Shown here: positions 30,625-39,855 of the stretch, in pieces
Position numbering within the stretch: position 1 is the stretch's first letter
Layout of the letters: each line of letters begins with the position of its first letter
NCBI GenBank assembly: GCA_009746045.1
Contig: RPFO01000175.1
Coordinates: forward strand, 126,001 to 186,000
Reading direction: 5' to 3'
DNA length: 60,000 bases
Origin: Mesostigma viride
Lineage: Eukaryota > Streptophyta > Mesostigmatophyceae > Mesostigmatales > Mesostigmataceae
The notes under the pieces: model-generated
Database searches by the model: none
Told to the model about the DNA's origin: nothing
What the model saw: only the letters and a program-made list of their open reading frames with translations
Position numbers and translations under genes: made by a program

Positions 30625-31196
30625 TGTTACGTCGCGTAACAATTCGTTGTAGTTACGGACGTAAATTAGGTCCTTGGCCTCGGTTGTTCCTAGGTTACGT
30701 GCAGTTCTAGTCTGGACATGATTGTCCCCGTAACAGTACTGTGGTATATTGGGTGCCTTTGGGCGCCGCGCCGCGTACTATATTAGTGGTCCTTATCCTT
30801 TTGTAGAATGTAGTGGACCGGCGTGCATCTGTGCACCTGCCTGTGTTTCTGTGGTTCTGCAGGCGAGGGCCAGGTCGGCCCGAGCCTGTTGGACCGTTGG
30901 TGACCATTTATGCACGTTCCACTCCTTGTGTGGTCACTCGGCGTGTGTTAAATGAATTAACACATTTAGGCTTGGGTCACGGCAGTGTAGTTGTGTTTCC
31001 TTCCTCTATTCCTGGAGTAAACGGGTTTTGGTAAATGGTTGTATGGCGTATTATAGCAACACTTACGTTAATGCATTGAGATCAGCTCCGTCACGTTCGT
31101 CTTTCGCCAGAGGGTTAAGTAGAGGAGGCCTGACCAGTTTAGGTAGTATCAGGCCCATTAGAGGTAGAGGTGGAGGTAGATATCCGCGGCGTAACA
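30625..31196 (+). repeat. 3' LTR of chromovirus 1
   Basis: 572 bases, identical to the 5' LTR except for one position (A at 30958 for G at 20705). Confidence 0.92.
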
Positions 31197-31441
31197 ATCC
31201 CCTTAATAAGCACGTGACTGCGTCACGTGGGTGCCAATACAGAGTAAAGGAACCTTCAACCCTATATACACAGCGAGAAGGAGGGAGGGCGCCCTAGCTT
31301 CTCTCACTGCCGCAGGTGGGCAGGCCACAGAGCGCTCTCTCCACGGCATGGTGCCGGGGCGCAACACTGTGGGTGCAATACAACCAGTGCAATACCATAG
31401 GTAGGCTGACGCATAGCTTATGCTACAAGTGTGAGGTGGGC
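31197..31441. other. Short spacer with a G-box palindrome
   Basis: CACGTGACTGCGTCACGTG at 31211-31229 holds two CACGTG cores in mirror arrangement. A TATATA-like stretch (CCTATATACAC) follows about 35 bases later, giving a promoter-like appearance. No gene follows in frame; the LINE copy starts at about 31442. Confidence 0.4.
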
Positions 31442-32640
31442 TCAAGACGTCGGCTAATTAAGGCGCAAGCTGATGGCCACAAGGTGCCAGAGCTAATTGA
31501 AGGTACTATCCTCAAGGATAATGCAATCGCTATCGAGGTCCTGCAGAACACCGCAGGCCTCACCGCCCAGGCGGCGAAGGACATTGCCGCCAAGCCAGCC
31601 CCTGCTGGCCTGGCCGGCGATGCTCCTCCCATCACGACCTGGGCGGACAATGATGCTTAAGCAGCACACCACCTCCACCACCTCCGCCGTCGCAGCCCAG
31701 CTCCAGCGGCAGACGCTTGACCTCGATCCGCGAGGAGGCCAAGCTTGCCAAGCGCAGCCTCAACGTCATTGTCAAGAACTTCACCATGGAGGAAGGTGAG
31801 AATTCCGAGAAGCTTGCGCATGCTTTTGAGAGAGAAATCCTTGGTCGCATGGGCCTTACTGGTGAGATCGAGCTGGCCGCCCACCGCCTTCCCCGCGCGC
31901 GGGGTAAGGCAGGGGCGCCCCCGCTCCTTCTCACCTTTAACTGAGACCCCGGCGGACAAGATTTCTTTTCTCCGACGCCGCAAGCGGCTCGAGAAGACTC
32001 TCTTCACCCTTGATGACGACTTGACCCTGGCGCAGCAACAACGGCGACGGGAGCTATGGCCGACCTACCTCCAGCTCCGGCAGACCAAGGCGGGGCAGCC
32101 GGTGTACTGGAGGGGGGCGGCCATCTACGTCGGCCACAAGCCCTGGCAGGCGACCCCCGCGGCCCCAGCGACTCCAGACGCCCCAGCTTAGGGGAATACA
32201 GCAGTAGTAGTGTAGAATAGATAGACCGTGGCCATGTACAAGTACGCCTCCTAGAGGCACTATCCCAGCTAAGCCACGCACTTTATTTAATCATGTACAT
32301 GTGTGCCTATGATGAGCCACCCTCCAGATGATGCCTAGCTTTATTTAGTTATGTTGTGCCCATGCAGTGAGTCACTCTCTGCTGAGAAGCCATGCCCTAG
32401 CTTCTTTGTATAGCTATGCTGATCTTCCCCCCCATGACAGGCTCCCCCTTCGCTGGGCATAGCTTGAAAATCATGGGGCTGCAAGTGCCCTGGTGCACCT
32501 AGAGCAAGGGTCGTTTACATTCCCACCCTTGCAGGAAGTAGCTTAGAATGTATGATAGGCCATATGCCCGTTCTCTGGGCTATGTGCTACATATACTCCC
32601 AACGGAGTTATGTTCCTAATTAATTAATTAATTAATAGCC
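31442..32640 (+). mobile_element. LINE copy b (5'-truncated ORF1 plus 3' tail)
   Basis: Begins inside ORF1 at GGCTAATTAAGGCG. The ORF1 C-terminal half is spread over shifted frames (NAIAIEVLQNTAGLTAQAAK; REEAKLAKRSLNVIVKNF; RRRKRLEKTLFTLDDDLTLA; stop near 32190). A ~430-base tail follows, containing TTTACATTCCCACCC and ACTCCCAACGGAGTTATGTT, and ends in an ATTAATTAATT run. There is no ORF2. Confidence 0.75.
31500..32191 (+). pseudogene. LINE ORF1 C-terminal half (copy b)
   Basis: Contains the RNA-recognition-like region and C-terminal domain typical of L1-type ORF1 proteins: SLNVIVKNFTMEEGENSEKL, GLTGEIELAAHRLPRARGKA, DDDLTLAQQQRRRELWPTYL and QPVYWRGAAIYV. Compared with copy e (58515-59450) it has at least three frame breaks (near 31655, 31725 and 31945) and is broken. 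Confidence 0.75.
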
Positions 32641-32807
32641 CTGAGAGGGGACATATGAGCCTATAATACATTCTAAGCTACTTCCTGCAAGGGTGGGAAT
32701 GTAAACAACACTTGCTCTAGATGCACTAGGGCACCTGCACCACCCAGAGTCTCAGGCAACTCCCAGCTAAGGGGAGCCCGTCATAGGTGGGGAAGATCAG
32801 CATAGCT

Positions 32808-33219
32808 CCGGCTTTTTGCCTTTGCACTGTGTGCAGTTCTTGGACGTTTGGAATCATGGCATGGCTAACGTGATGACTGACTAGCTAGACCTTTTTCAGT
32901 GGTTTTCTATTTGCGGGTATTTCCTCGTAAATGGTGGGAGAGCGATCGCAGCAATGGTGCTCACCACTAGACACTCCCGGCCAGTTAGGCTCGAAACACA
33001 CGCCCTGATCAAGCATGCTGTTTCCGGCCCCACCGTCTAGGTCATCTAGTCGCTCTACACGTAAGCCAGCCATAATTTCAATGCACAAGGATACATATTT
33101 CCATCACCATTCATCTTCATCATCCTGAACGACTCGAACACGCGGACAAGATAACGGCAGGCTCGAGCTACCATGGTCCGGATTCTCCCGATTTCGGGCC
33201 TGCGCTGGTTGTCTCCTTG
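32808..33219 (-). mobile_element. SINE-like insert in the tail of LINE copy c
   Basis: 412 bases flanked by ATAGCT on both sides (32802-32807 and 33220-33225), interrupting the LINE tail. On the minus strand the 5' part has TAGCTCGAGCC (A-box-like) and about 30 bases later GTGTTCGAGTC (B-box-like), so a tRNA-derived Pol III promoter is plausible. There is no coding content. A second copy of its 3' part lies at 56136-56454. Confidence 0.55.
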
Positions 33220-33441
33220 ATAGCTATACAAGAGCTAGGGCATGGCTTCTCAGCAGAGAGTGACTCCCTGCATGGGCACTGCATAATGAAATAAAGCTAG
33301 GCATCATCTGGAGTGTGGCTCATCATAGGCAAACATGTACATGACTAAAAATGCTAGGCCTCAGCTGGTATTGTGCCTGTAGTAGGCGGGCATGTACAAG
33401 GCCACGGTCTAACTATTCTACACTACTGCTGCTGTATTCCC

Positions 33442-34820
33442 CTAGGCTGGGGCTGCCGGAGTCGTTGGGTCCGCGGTGGTCGAGGGGGTCGATTGCCAGG
33501 GCTTGTGGCCGACGTAGATGGCCGCCCCCTTCCAGTACACCGGCTGCCCCGCCTTGGTCTGCCGGAGCTGGAGGTAGGTCGGCCATAGCTCCCGTCGCCG
33601 TTGTTGCTGCGCCAGGGTCAAGTCGTCGTCCACGGTGAAGTGAGTCTTCTCGAGCCGCTTGCGGAAACGAAATCTTGTCCGCTGGGCTCTCAAAGATGAG
33701 AAGAAGCGGAGGCGCCCCTGCCTTACCCCGCGCGCGGGGGAGGCGGTGGGCGGTCAGCTGGGTGCATGGTCACCAAGAAGGCCCATGCGTGCAAGGATTT
33801 TGCTCTCAAACGCACGTGCAAGCTTCTCGGAATTCTCACCTTCCTCCATGTCGAAGTTCTTGAGGATGGCGTTCAGGCTGCACTTGGCGAGCTCGGCCTC
33901 CTCGCGGATCGAGGTCAAGCGTCTGCCGCTGGAGCTGGGCTGCGACGGCGGAGGTGGTGGAGGTGGTGTGCTGCTTAAGCATGTCCGCCCAGGTCGTGAT
34001 GGGAGGAGCATCGCCGGCCAGGCCAGCAGGGGCTGGCTTGGCGGCAATGTCCTTCACCACCTGGGCGGTGAGGCCTGCGGTGTTCTGCAGGACCTCGATA
34101 GCGATGGCATTGTCCTTAATTAGACGCTGGTCGATGTCGCAGAGCTGGGCCGCCGGTGATGGCGTCGATCGGAGGAGGGGGTGGTGGCGGTGGAGGAGGC
34201 GAGGAGGGTGGAGGTGGCGGTGGAGATGGTGGGGAGCTCAGCAGCCAGCGTGCTGCCATTGCCGCCACATCTGTGGCAAGGGGGGGCACGTGCTGCTCGA
34301 AAGCTTCCTTAAGGAGGGCGCGGATGGAGGATTCGGTCAAGGTGGTGGTGGTGGGCTTGGGGGGCCAGAGCTCCCCGATGGAGCGTCCAAGGAGGGAGAA
34401 GAGGGCGTATATCTGCAGCCGGGGGCGGGGGGCGGTGAAGATGTACTCGTATGGGCGCTGCTGCTGGTGAGCATTGACGAGACGACCCTGATGGAAGAGC
34501 TGCTTGCACAGTTCAGTAAGCGAGGCGGTTGATCCCCAGAACACGTAGCTGAGGATGCGGTCGTCAGTGAGCTTGTCAAAAAAGCCGGGTTGGCTGGCGT
34601 CAAAGTTGTCAAAAGTCGGCTCGGCAGGGCGACTGCGGTTGGGTTCAGGCGACGCTGCTGGCGAGGCGAGCCCGAGAGGGGGCTGGGCGACCACTAGAGC
34701 TTGGCTAGTGGCGCCGCTGCCTTCTGGGTCGGTGGGCGAAGCTGCAGCCAGAGCTGCAGACGTATTTTCATTGCCGAGCGCAGCCGCCAGGCTGCGTTGC
34801 GTCGAGGGGCGTTTGCTCAT
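33442..34820 (-). pseudogene. LINE ORF1 (copy c)
   Basis: Starts MSKRPSTQRSLAAALGNENT at 34820 and runs 234 codons through VNAHQQQRPYEYIFTAPRPR and RSIGELWPPKPTTTTLTESS. It breaks near 34120 and continues in other frames (CLSSTPPPPP region; SIREEAELAKCSLNAILKNF; DDDLTLAQQQRRRELWPTYL). The stop is at 33442. It covers the whole length of the family ORF1 but with at least two frame breaks. It differs from copy a by having only one RPxLQ module. Confidence 0.7.
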
Positions 34821-34960
34821 CGTATATTGCGTAATAGCTTCGGAAAATTATATCAGCATGTGAGTCGTAGAAAGACGCGTCGACTGTGATATTCACGGCT
34901 AAATTCGGTGCTCAAACGTGAAGGTTATGAGCTCCGCCGTCAACCATGGCTACCTATAGT

Positions 34961-35120
34961 GGCTGCATCCATGGGGGGCCATTATGATCCCCCCATTATT
35001 ATCCCCCCTAGAAACCCCCCTAGAAACCTTAAGGCCACTGTTAACTGCTGCATTTGTGGCAGGGCTCCACTTATTGTATTCAATCAAATGCTGGTCTTCT
35101 TGGGAGCTCAGTGATCTTAA
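34961..35120. other. Short spacer
   Basis: Includes a C-rich run with CCCCCCATTATTATCCCCCC and CCTAGAAACCC duplicated. Nothing coding. Confidence 0.4.
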
Positions 35121-35203
35121 TCGGTTTTCTCTGAATATAGTTTAATTAACGCATGCGGGAAAGAAAGGGCCGCTATGCCTTGCATGGCCTGGATGTGGAA
35201 GGC
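35121..35203 (+). repeat. DIRS-like terminal fragment, second copy
   Basis: 83 bases nearly the same as 2636-2712 (GGTTTTCTCTGAATATAG..GGCCTGGATG). It is cut off exactly by the 5' LTR of chromovirus 2, so that element probably inserted into it. Confidence 0.6.
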
Positions 35204-35928
35204 TGTAACAAGCAAAAATGATTTTGTTGTCACATCCTTTGTTTTGTGAATGTTTGGCTTTTATTCGAGGACCTTTGGATCAGTATTGAGAAAGTTATGA
35301 GATTTCTAAGACGGTGGTACTTGGAGCTTGTACTTTAGCAACCGACTGGTAGAAGCCCTCATTGGTGGTGGCCTGGTCCACGTGGGGTTGTAGTTTGTTG
35401 GTCGGTACTATCAAGTCTTGAATGCTCCTTTGGGACTTCAGTGCTTACTACAGATTTAGGATCTCATGCATAGATTCTGCCAGGCTGTTGTGGTGTTGTT
35501 CTGTTTTGTGTGACTAGGATGGATACGAAGATCTTGTTTAGAATTCCATGATTCTGATTGGTTCTTTTCTGGCTAAGGTTCTGGCTAAGGTTGAGGCATG
35601 CTTGACAAGCACGTCGATATCAAGGACGTGGGGTCGCCATTGTTGACACGTTGGTTTTGATCCACCATGGTATAATAAAGCTTGTCTTTGTTGTCCATTC
35701 ATAAGAGCCCTTTGATACTAGACTACCTTCAGTTCCACAGAGGTCGTCTAGGCACAAGCTTGTCCTTGTGTCTACAAGGGGTGTGGTTCCCTAAATCACG
35801 TGCTGTGGAATCTCCATCTCAACGTTGCTCGGATACTTGAAGATCTGTGACTCAAGAAAGCAACCCAGGTAAAAGATCTTTCATATTTGGACTATGGATG
35901 ATGTTGATGATCATTTTTAGTCGTTACA
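35204..35928 (+). repeat. 5' LTR of chromovirus 2
   Basis: Starts TGTAACAAGC and ends GTCGTTACA. The end is inferred from the PBS that follows; there is no second LTR in the window to confirm it. Confidence 0.7.
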
Positions 35929-35929
35929 T

Positions 35930-35941
35930 TGGTATCGGAGG
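35930..35941 (+). promoter_or_regulatory. Primer-binding site of chromovirus 2
   Basis: TGGTATCGGAGG one base after the LTR, matching the site in the non-coding LTR element apart from one extra A there. Confidence 0.65.
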
Positions 35942-36157
35942 ATCTCTACTTCGGTGTTTCTCTTACCCATACTCCACGGCGTCAACTTGATTTCAATCGT
36001 ACTTCTATGTCTGAAGTGAGGCGGGCCTCGCTGTCCGTCGGGCCATTTAAAGTTTTCTGTCATTGCGTCTGGTCTCCAACCAGGCGAGCCATCTCTAACC
36101 GGCGCGGGTGGAGGAGGAGGGTCGCTGTCGCCCAGGATTCCGAGCAAGCGAACTCCG

Positions 36158-37634
36158 GTGCCTAGTGCATCATCATCTTTTATTTTTCCTGTTAACACCA
36201 CGCCAGGACGAGACGGTGCCCGATTAGCAGCAGACCGTCTTTCAGCAGCCAAGATCAGACTACAACATGATGAACAACACGCAGCGATGTATAGAAAGAT
36301 GGTGGAGGAGGTGGAACAGGATGTGGGAAGACTACGTTAGAGGATTGCGGACGAGGAGGTGGCCATGCGTGAGATGGTTGCTGGAGTGGGGAGAGAAGCT
36401 CCTAGGTTGGGTGACAGAGGGGTTCTATCTTATCATGCCACAGTTGCTACGGGGAACGCGACGCAGGATAGTGAGAGACAGGATCCCTCGCAGACGACAT
36501 CGGTCACCTTCACCACGCCCGCCAGCGACGTCCCCGTGACCGTCACTCTGCCGCCACATCAAGGTTCAGCTCCGCCTTTTCTAAAAATTGAATCTGTAGA
36601 CAAGCTATCGCTCACCAATCTTACGCACGGCAGTTTTGATCATTTCTCTACTCGATTTCAGGATGTGTTCGCTATCCATTTCGCCAACTATGGCAAGAGA
36701 CCAGAAGAACGACTTTCCCTGGATATCCAGCAGAAGAAAATGCGGGTCCGTCAGGGAATGAGCGACAGTGCAGCAGACAGGTTTGACGAGTTTTTACGTT
36801 CCCCAGCAGGTAACATTTGCAAGGATTTACCCTCTCTCATGCTGTCTTTTCGACGCTTCTTGCTTCCCCAGGACCAGCTTCGTCTGGACAGGGATGCTTT
36901 AGCCAACTGCATGTACACAAGCGGGTTTGACGTTACCACAATACGTGGAGACGTTTACCAACCTACGGGCGAAGATCCCTCAGTGCTCTGACGCTGAAGC
37001 TCTGCACAGGTTTCTCCACGGGCTCTCTCCTCAAGTCAGGGTGGATATTGACAAGCACTTCTCCCCCCACGACTACGTCGAGTGGAAATTGGACACCGTG
37101 CTGTCATATGCTCTCACACTGTGTCGTGTACCCGACTTTTCCCTCAAGTGGGAGCCCCCTGCAGGTCCCCAACAAGCATCCTCTGTCAAGAAGCCCTTGA
37201 AATATGGTCAGTTGAACTCGGTGTTGGAGGAGCTCAATGCCCTGGAGCAGTGGGGCCTGTTTCACCTGTGGTCAGCTCGGGCATTTTGCGCGGGATTGCC
37301 CCAAGAGGGACCAGTTTCCTGTATAGACACCAAGGGGCGGGCCCCAAGGTGTACTTCCCTTCACGAGGCCATCCAGTCTACCTCCTGGGGTGAACCAGAG
37401 CGACCACAGGATGCAGCCTGGGTTCAAACCCAACTTCCAGGCGTCGGGCAGGGGACCATTTCAGCCAAGGGCCTTCAGCAAACAAGACAGGCGGAGGATG
37501 GTCAACGCCCTTTGGCATCTCCTAGCTGAGGAGGAGGTTGGAGATGGGGAGGAGGACGATCCCGAGGAGCAGCAGGTGCAGCTTCCAGTCGGGGGCTCGT
37601 CTTCAGACCACCCCCCTGAGCTGCCAAAAAACTA
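36158..37634 (+). pseudogene. Gag of chromovirus 2
   Basis: Read in at least three frames. The capsid-like part is at 36359-36991 (SFDHFSTRFQDVFAIHFANY, FDEFLRSPAGNICKDLPSLM) and 36927-37200 (LPQYVETFTNLRAKIPQCSD, HRFLHGLSPQVRVDIDKHFS). A zinc knuckle CFTCGQLGHFARDCP (C-x2-C-x4-H-x4-C) is readable at about 37257-37302 in a third frame. Broken and presumably inactive. Confidence 0.75.
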
Positions 37635-39130
37635 GTGGAGCCCCCAGGACTACGTCCAGCTGCTGTGGAGTTGACTGGTTTGCCTGCTGTGCATGTTCGT
37701 CCTGTGAACAACCTGTCTGCCTCTGATTCTGTCACCTCTTTGGGCCCTCCCATTCCCAGTCAGCTTTTGAAGTTTCAAGCTAGGCTGTTGAACGTGCCAG
37801 TCCCTTTGGCTCAACCTCTATGTCTCTTCATGATTGACTCTGGTGCAGGGAGTAACTACATCTCTACTTCCCTGGTGCAGGAGCTGCATTTGCCAGTCCT
37901 TCCTCACCCTGTACCTGTCAGGGTCCAATATTCTGATGGTAGGCAAAGTAACTCACCTGGCTACGTGCACTTGATGTTCCAAGTGTGCCCACTTCAAACC
38001 TTGTCAGTCACAGCAGACGTCATTCCACTCACTGCTGCTGATGTGATTCTGGGGATGCCATGGTTGGAGTCTGCTAATGATTCCTGCTATCTTGTGGTCT
38101 GAGAAGGTGGTGCAGTTTCAGGCGGGGTCAGTGTGGGATGCAACTACAGTGGTAAAGGGGGGAGAAAGACCAGCCACAGAGTGCTGTTCTACCAATGAGG
38201 CTGTCAAAGATGGGAGAGGGGTTGCAGGTGCTAAGGAAGACGTCAAGGTGCCTTCAATGGAGGAGAAGCGTGCAGCATTACTTAGGCATCATTGTGTGGT
38301 CTGCCAAGCACACCCTGTCTTATCTGGCTACCTACCCAGTGGACCACATCTTCTTCTTACACCTGATTCCCAACTCACCCTCTGATGAGACTCATGGCCA
38401 CACGGTGAATGCTGTGAACCCAGTACCAGCTGTCACGGAGGAGGAGCAGAGGCCGCATGATGATGCCCTTTTGGACAGGTTTGCTTCTATCTTTGAAGAC
38501 AAGATGCCACAGTACCCTCCTGAAGGGCCAATCACCCACGTCATCAAACTCATGGACGGTGCCAGACCCCCTTTTGTTCCCATGTACAGGATGGGGCCAG
38601 CAGGGATGGCTGAGCTGAAGGTGATTCTGACAGGGTTGTTGGAAGCTGGACTCATTCTTCCTGCCAATAATAGTCCCTTCAGTTCTGGGTGTTTGCTTGT
38701 CCCCAAGCATGATGGTGGATGGCGGTTGTGTATTGACTTGAGGAGCCTGAACAAGGTCACTGTGAAGTCCAAGTACCCACTGCCAAGGATTGATGAGCTG
38801 CTAGAGAGGACAGCTGGAGCGTCTTACTTAATTCACCAAGTTTGACCTCAGGCACGCCTTCTGGCAGATCATGCAGGATAGCCACAGAAGACATTCCCAA
38901 AACTGCATTTTCTACACCATGTGGTCAGTTTCACTGGACTGTGATGCCAATGGGGGCCTCCAACAGCCCAGCTATACCATGCAGATGTTTGTGAATGCTA
39001 TCTTTGGCCATCTGACAGGAAACTCACTACCTAAAATCTCCCCGGCCTGATCTCAGAAACCCCATGTTCAAGGACATTGCCCACTTGTGTGATCCTGCAA
39101 GACCGGTGTTCAGGACCTGCGTGGTGGCCT
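37635..39130 (+). pseudogene. Protease and RT (N-terminal part) of chromovirus 2
   Basis: Retropepsin with LFMIDSGAGSNYISTSLVQE and ADVILGMPWL (37800-38070). A frame break near 38100 leads to [62 protein letters not shown]. Another break at about 38825 (extra bases before TTCACCAAGTTTGACCTC) and further breaks follow up to the Copia insertion after GTGGTGGCCT. The catalytic YxDD lies beyond the insertion at about 45295. Confidence 0.8.
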
Positions 39131-39478
39131 AAGTTAAAGCCCCCGACCGGCTGAGCTATGGCGGTCGGTCACGTTGAGCTTGGGATAAGGTGAACACAGA
39201 GAACTGCTGTCGGAGCTGGCCAACCACTGGTTTATGTCTTAGCCAGCAAAGCCTATCCGGTTAGCCGTAACCGTGGGACAAGCTAGCTGTCCGTACCGAC
39301 CCGGATAAGGCCCCGGACTGGGGCCTAGGTGGCGCCGGCCCTAGGCGCCGCCCTTAGACCGGTCGCCCGCATCGGACCGCCGGATTATAGCCGGCGGCTT
39401 AGCGGACGCTAGCGGAAGGCGTGCGGACGGACATGGGGAACTTAGAGCCAGATCCTAGGGCTCTAGAGTTACTCAACT
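39131..39478 (-). repeat. 3' LTR of the Copia element
   Basis: 348 bases, GC-rich, with nested palindromic blocks (GGCCCCGGACTGGGGCC and GGCGCCGGCCCTAGGCGCC). Confidence 0.8.
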
Positions 39479-39855
39479 CCGACATACTCTTTTGTTCTTT
39501 GATTAATTATCAAAATAATTACATCAAATGCAGACCATACAAAACCCTCTAAGGTAGGGAACTCAAGGGGGCCTCAAGGCCGTCAAAATCACCACGGTAT
39601 CGACCCGCGCCCTTGTGATCACACATGAATAGTGATGTAATAAGTATCGAGAAAAAAACAACTATGCCACCAGACAAAAGGTGACCCATTTATTAGGACC
39701 AGTGACCCGCCGACGGGCCCAAGGCACCGTCCAACGTGGCTAGGGTATGGTCAGGACAAGCAAAAAAACTACCACCATGATATTCGTGAATGCTAGCAAC
39801 ACAGGGTGAGTTATGGCTGTATTCATAAAGCGCCCGAGCCGTAACCCTGTGTGGC
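39479..39855. other. Copia 3' non-coding region
   Basis: About 375 bases between the pol stop and the 3' LTR. The part next to the LTR is purine-rich in element orientation (AAAGAACAAAAGAG) and may be the PPT. Confidence 0.5.

Larger units (their letters stand above)
20372..31196 (+). mobile_element. Chromovirus 1 (Gypsy LTR retrotransposon with two extra ORFs)
   Basis: 10.8 kb from LTR to LTR. Order: 5' LTR, PBS, hybrid-binding-domain ORF, gag, PR-RT-RNase H, integrase with chromodomain, ORF3, PPT, 3' LTR. The LTRs (572 bases each) show a single visible difference (G/A at 20705 versus 30958), implying very recent insertion. The gag-pol region favours T- and A-ending codons, whereas ORF3 is GC-rich. 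No matching TSD is seen: the left flank is CCACC and the right flank ATCCC. A few frame breaks occur, two of them beside poly-G runs, so they may be sequence errors. Confidence 0.92.
32641..34960 (-). mobile_element. LINE copy c, full-length ORF1-only copy, tail to tail with copy b
   Basis: On the minus strand: 5' UTR (34960-34821), ORF1 (34820-33442), tail down to about 32641, interrupted by the SINE-like insert 32808-33219. Its tail meets the tail of copy b at an ATTAATTAAT run near 32615-32635, lacking the last ~45 bases. No ORF2 separates ORF1 from the tail. Confidence 0.75.

Noticed and set aside
35929-36165. 78-codon ORF just after the chromovirus 2 LTR as an analogue of the hybrid-binding ORF
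   Set aside because: It lacks the conserved Trp/KKF pattern and starts within the PBS area; no domain signal.
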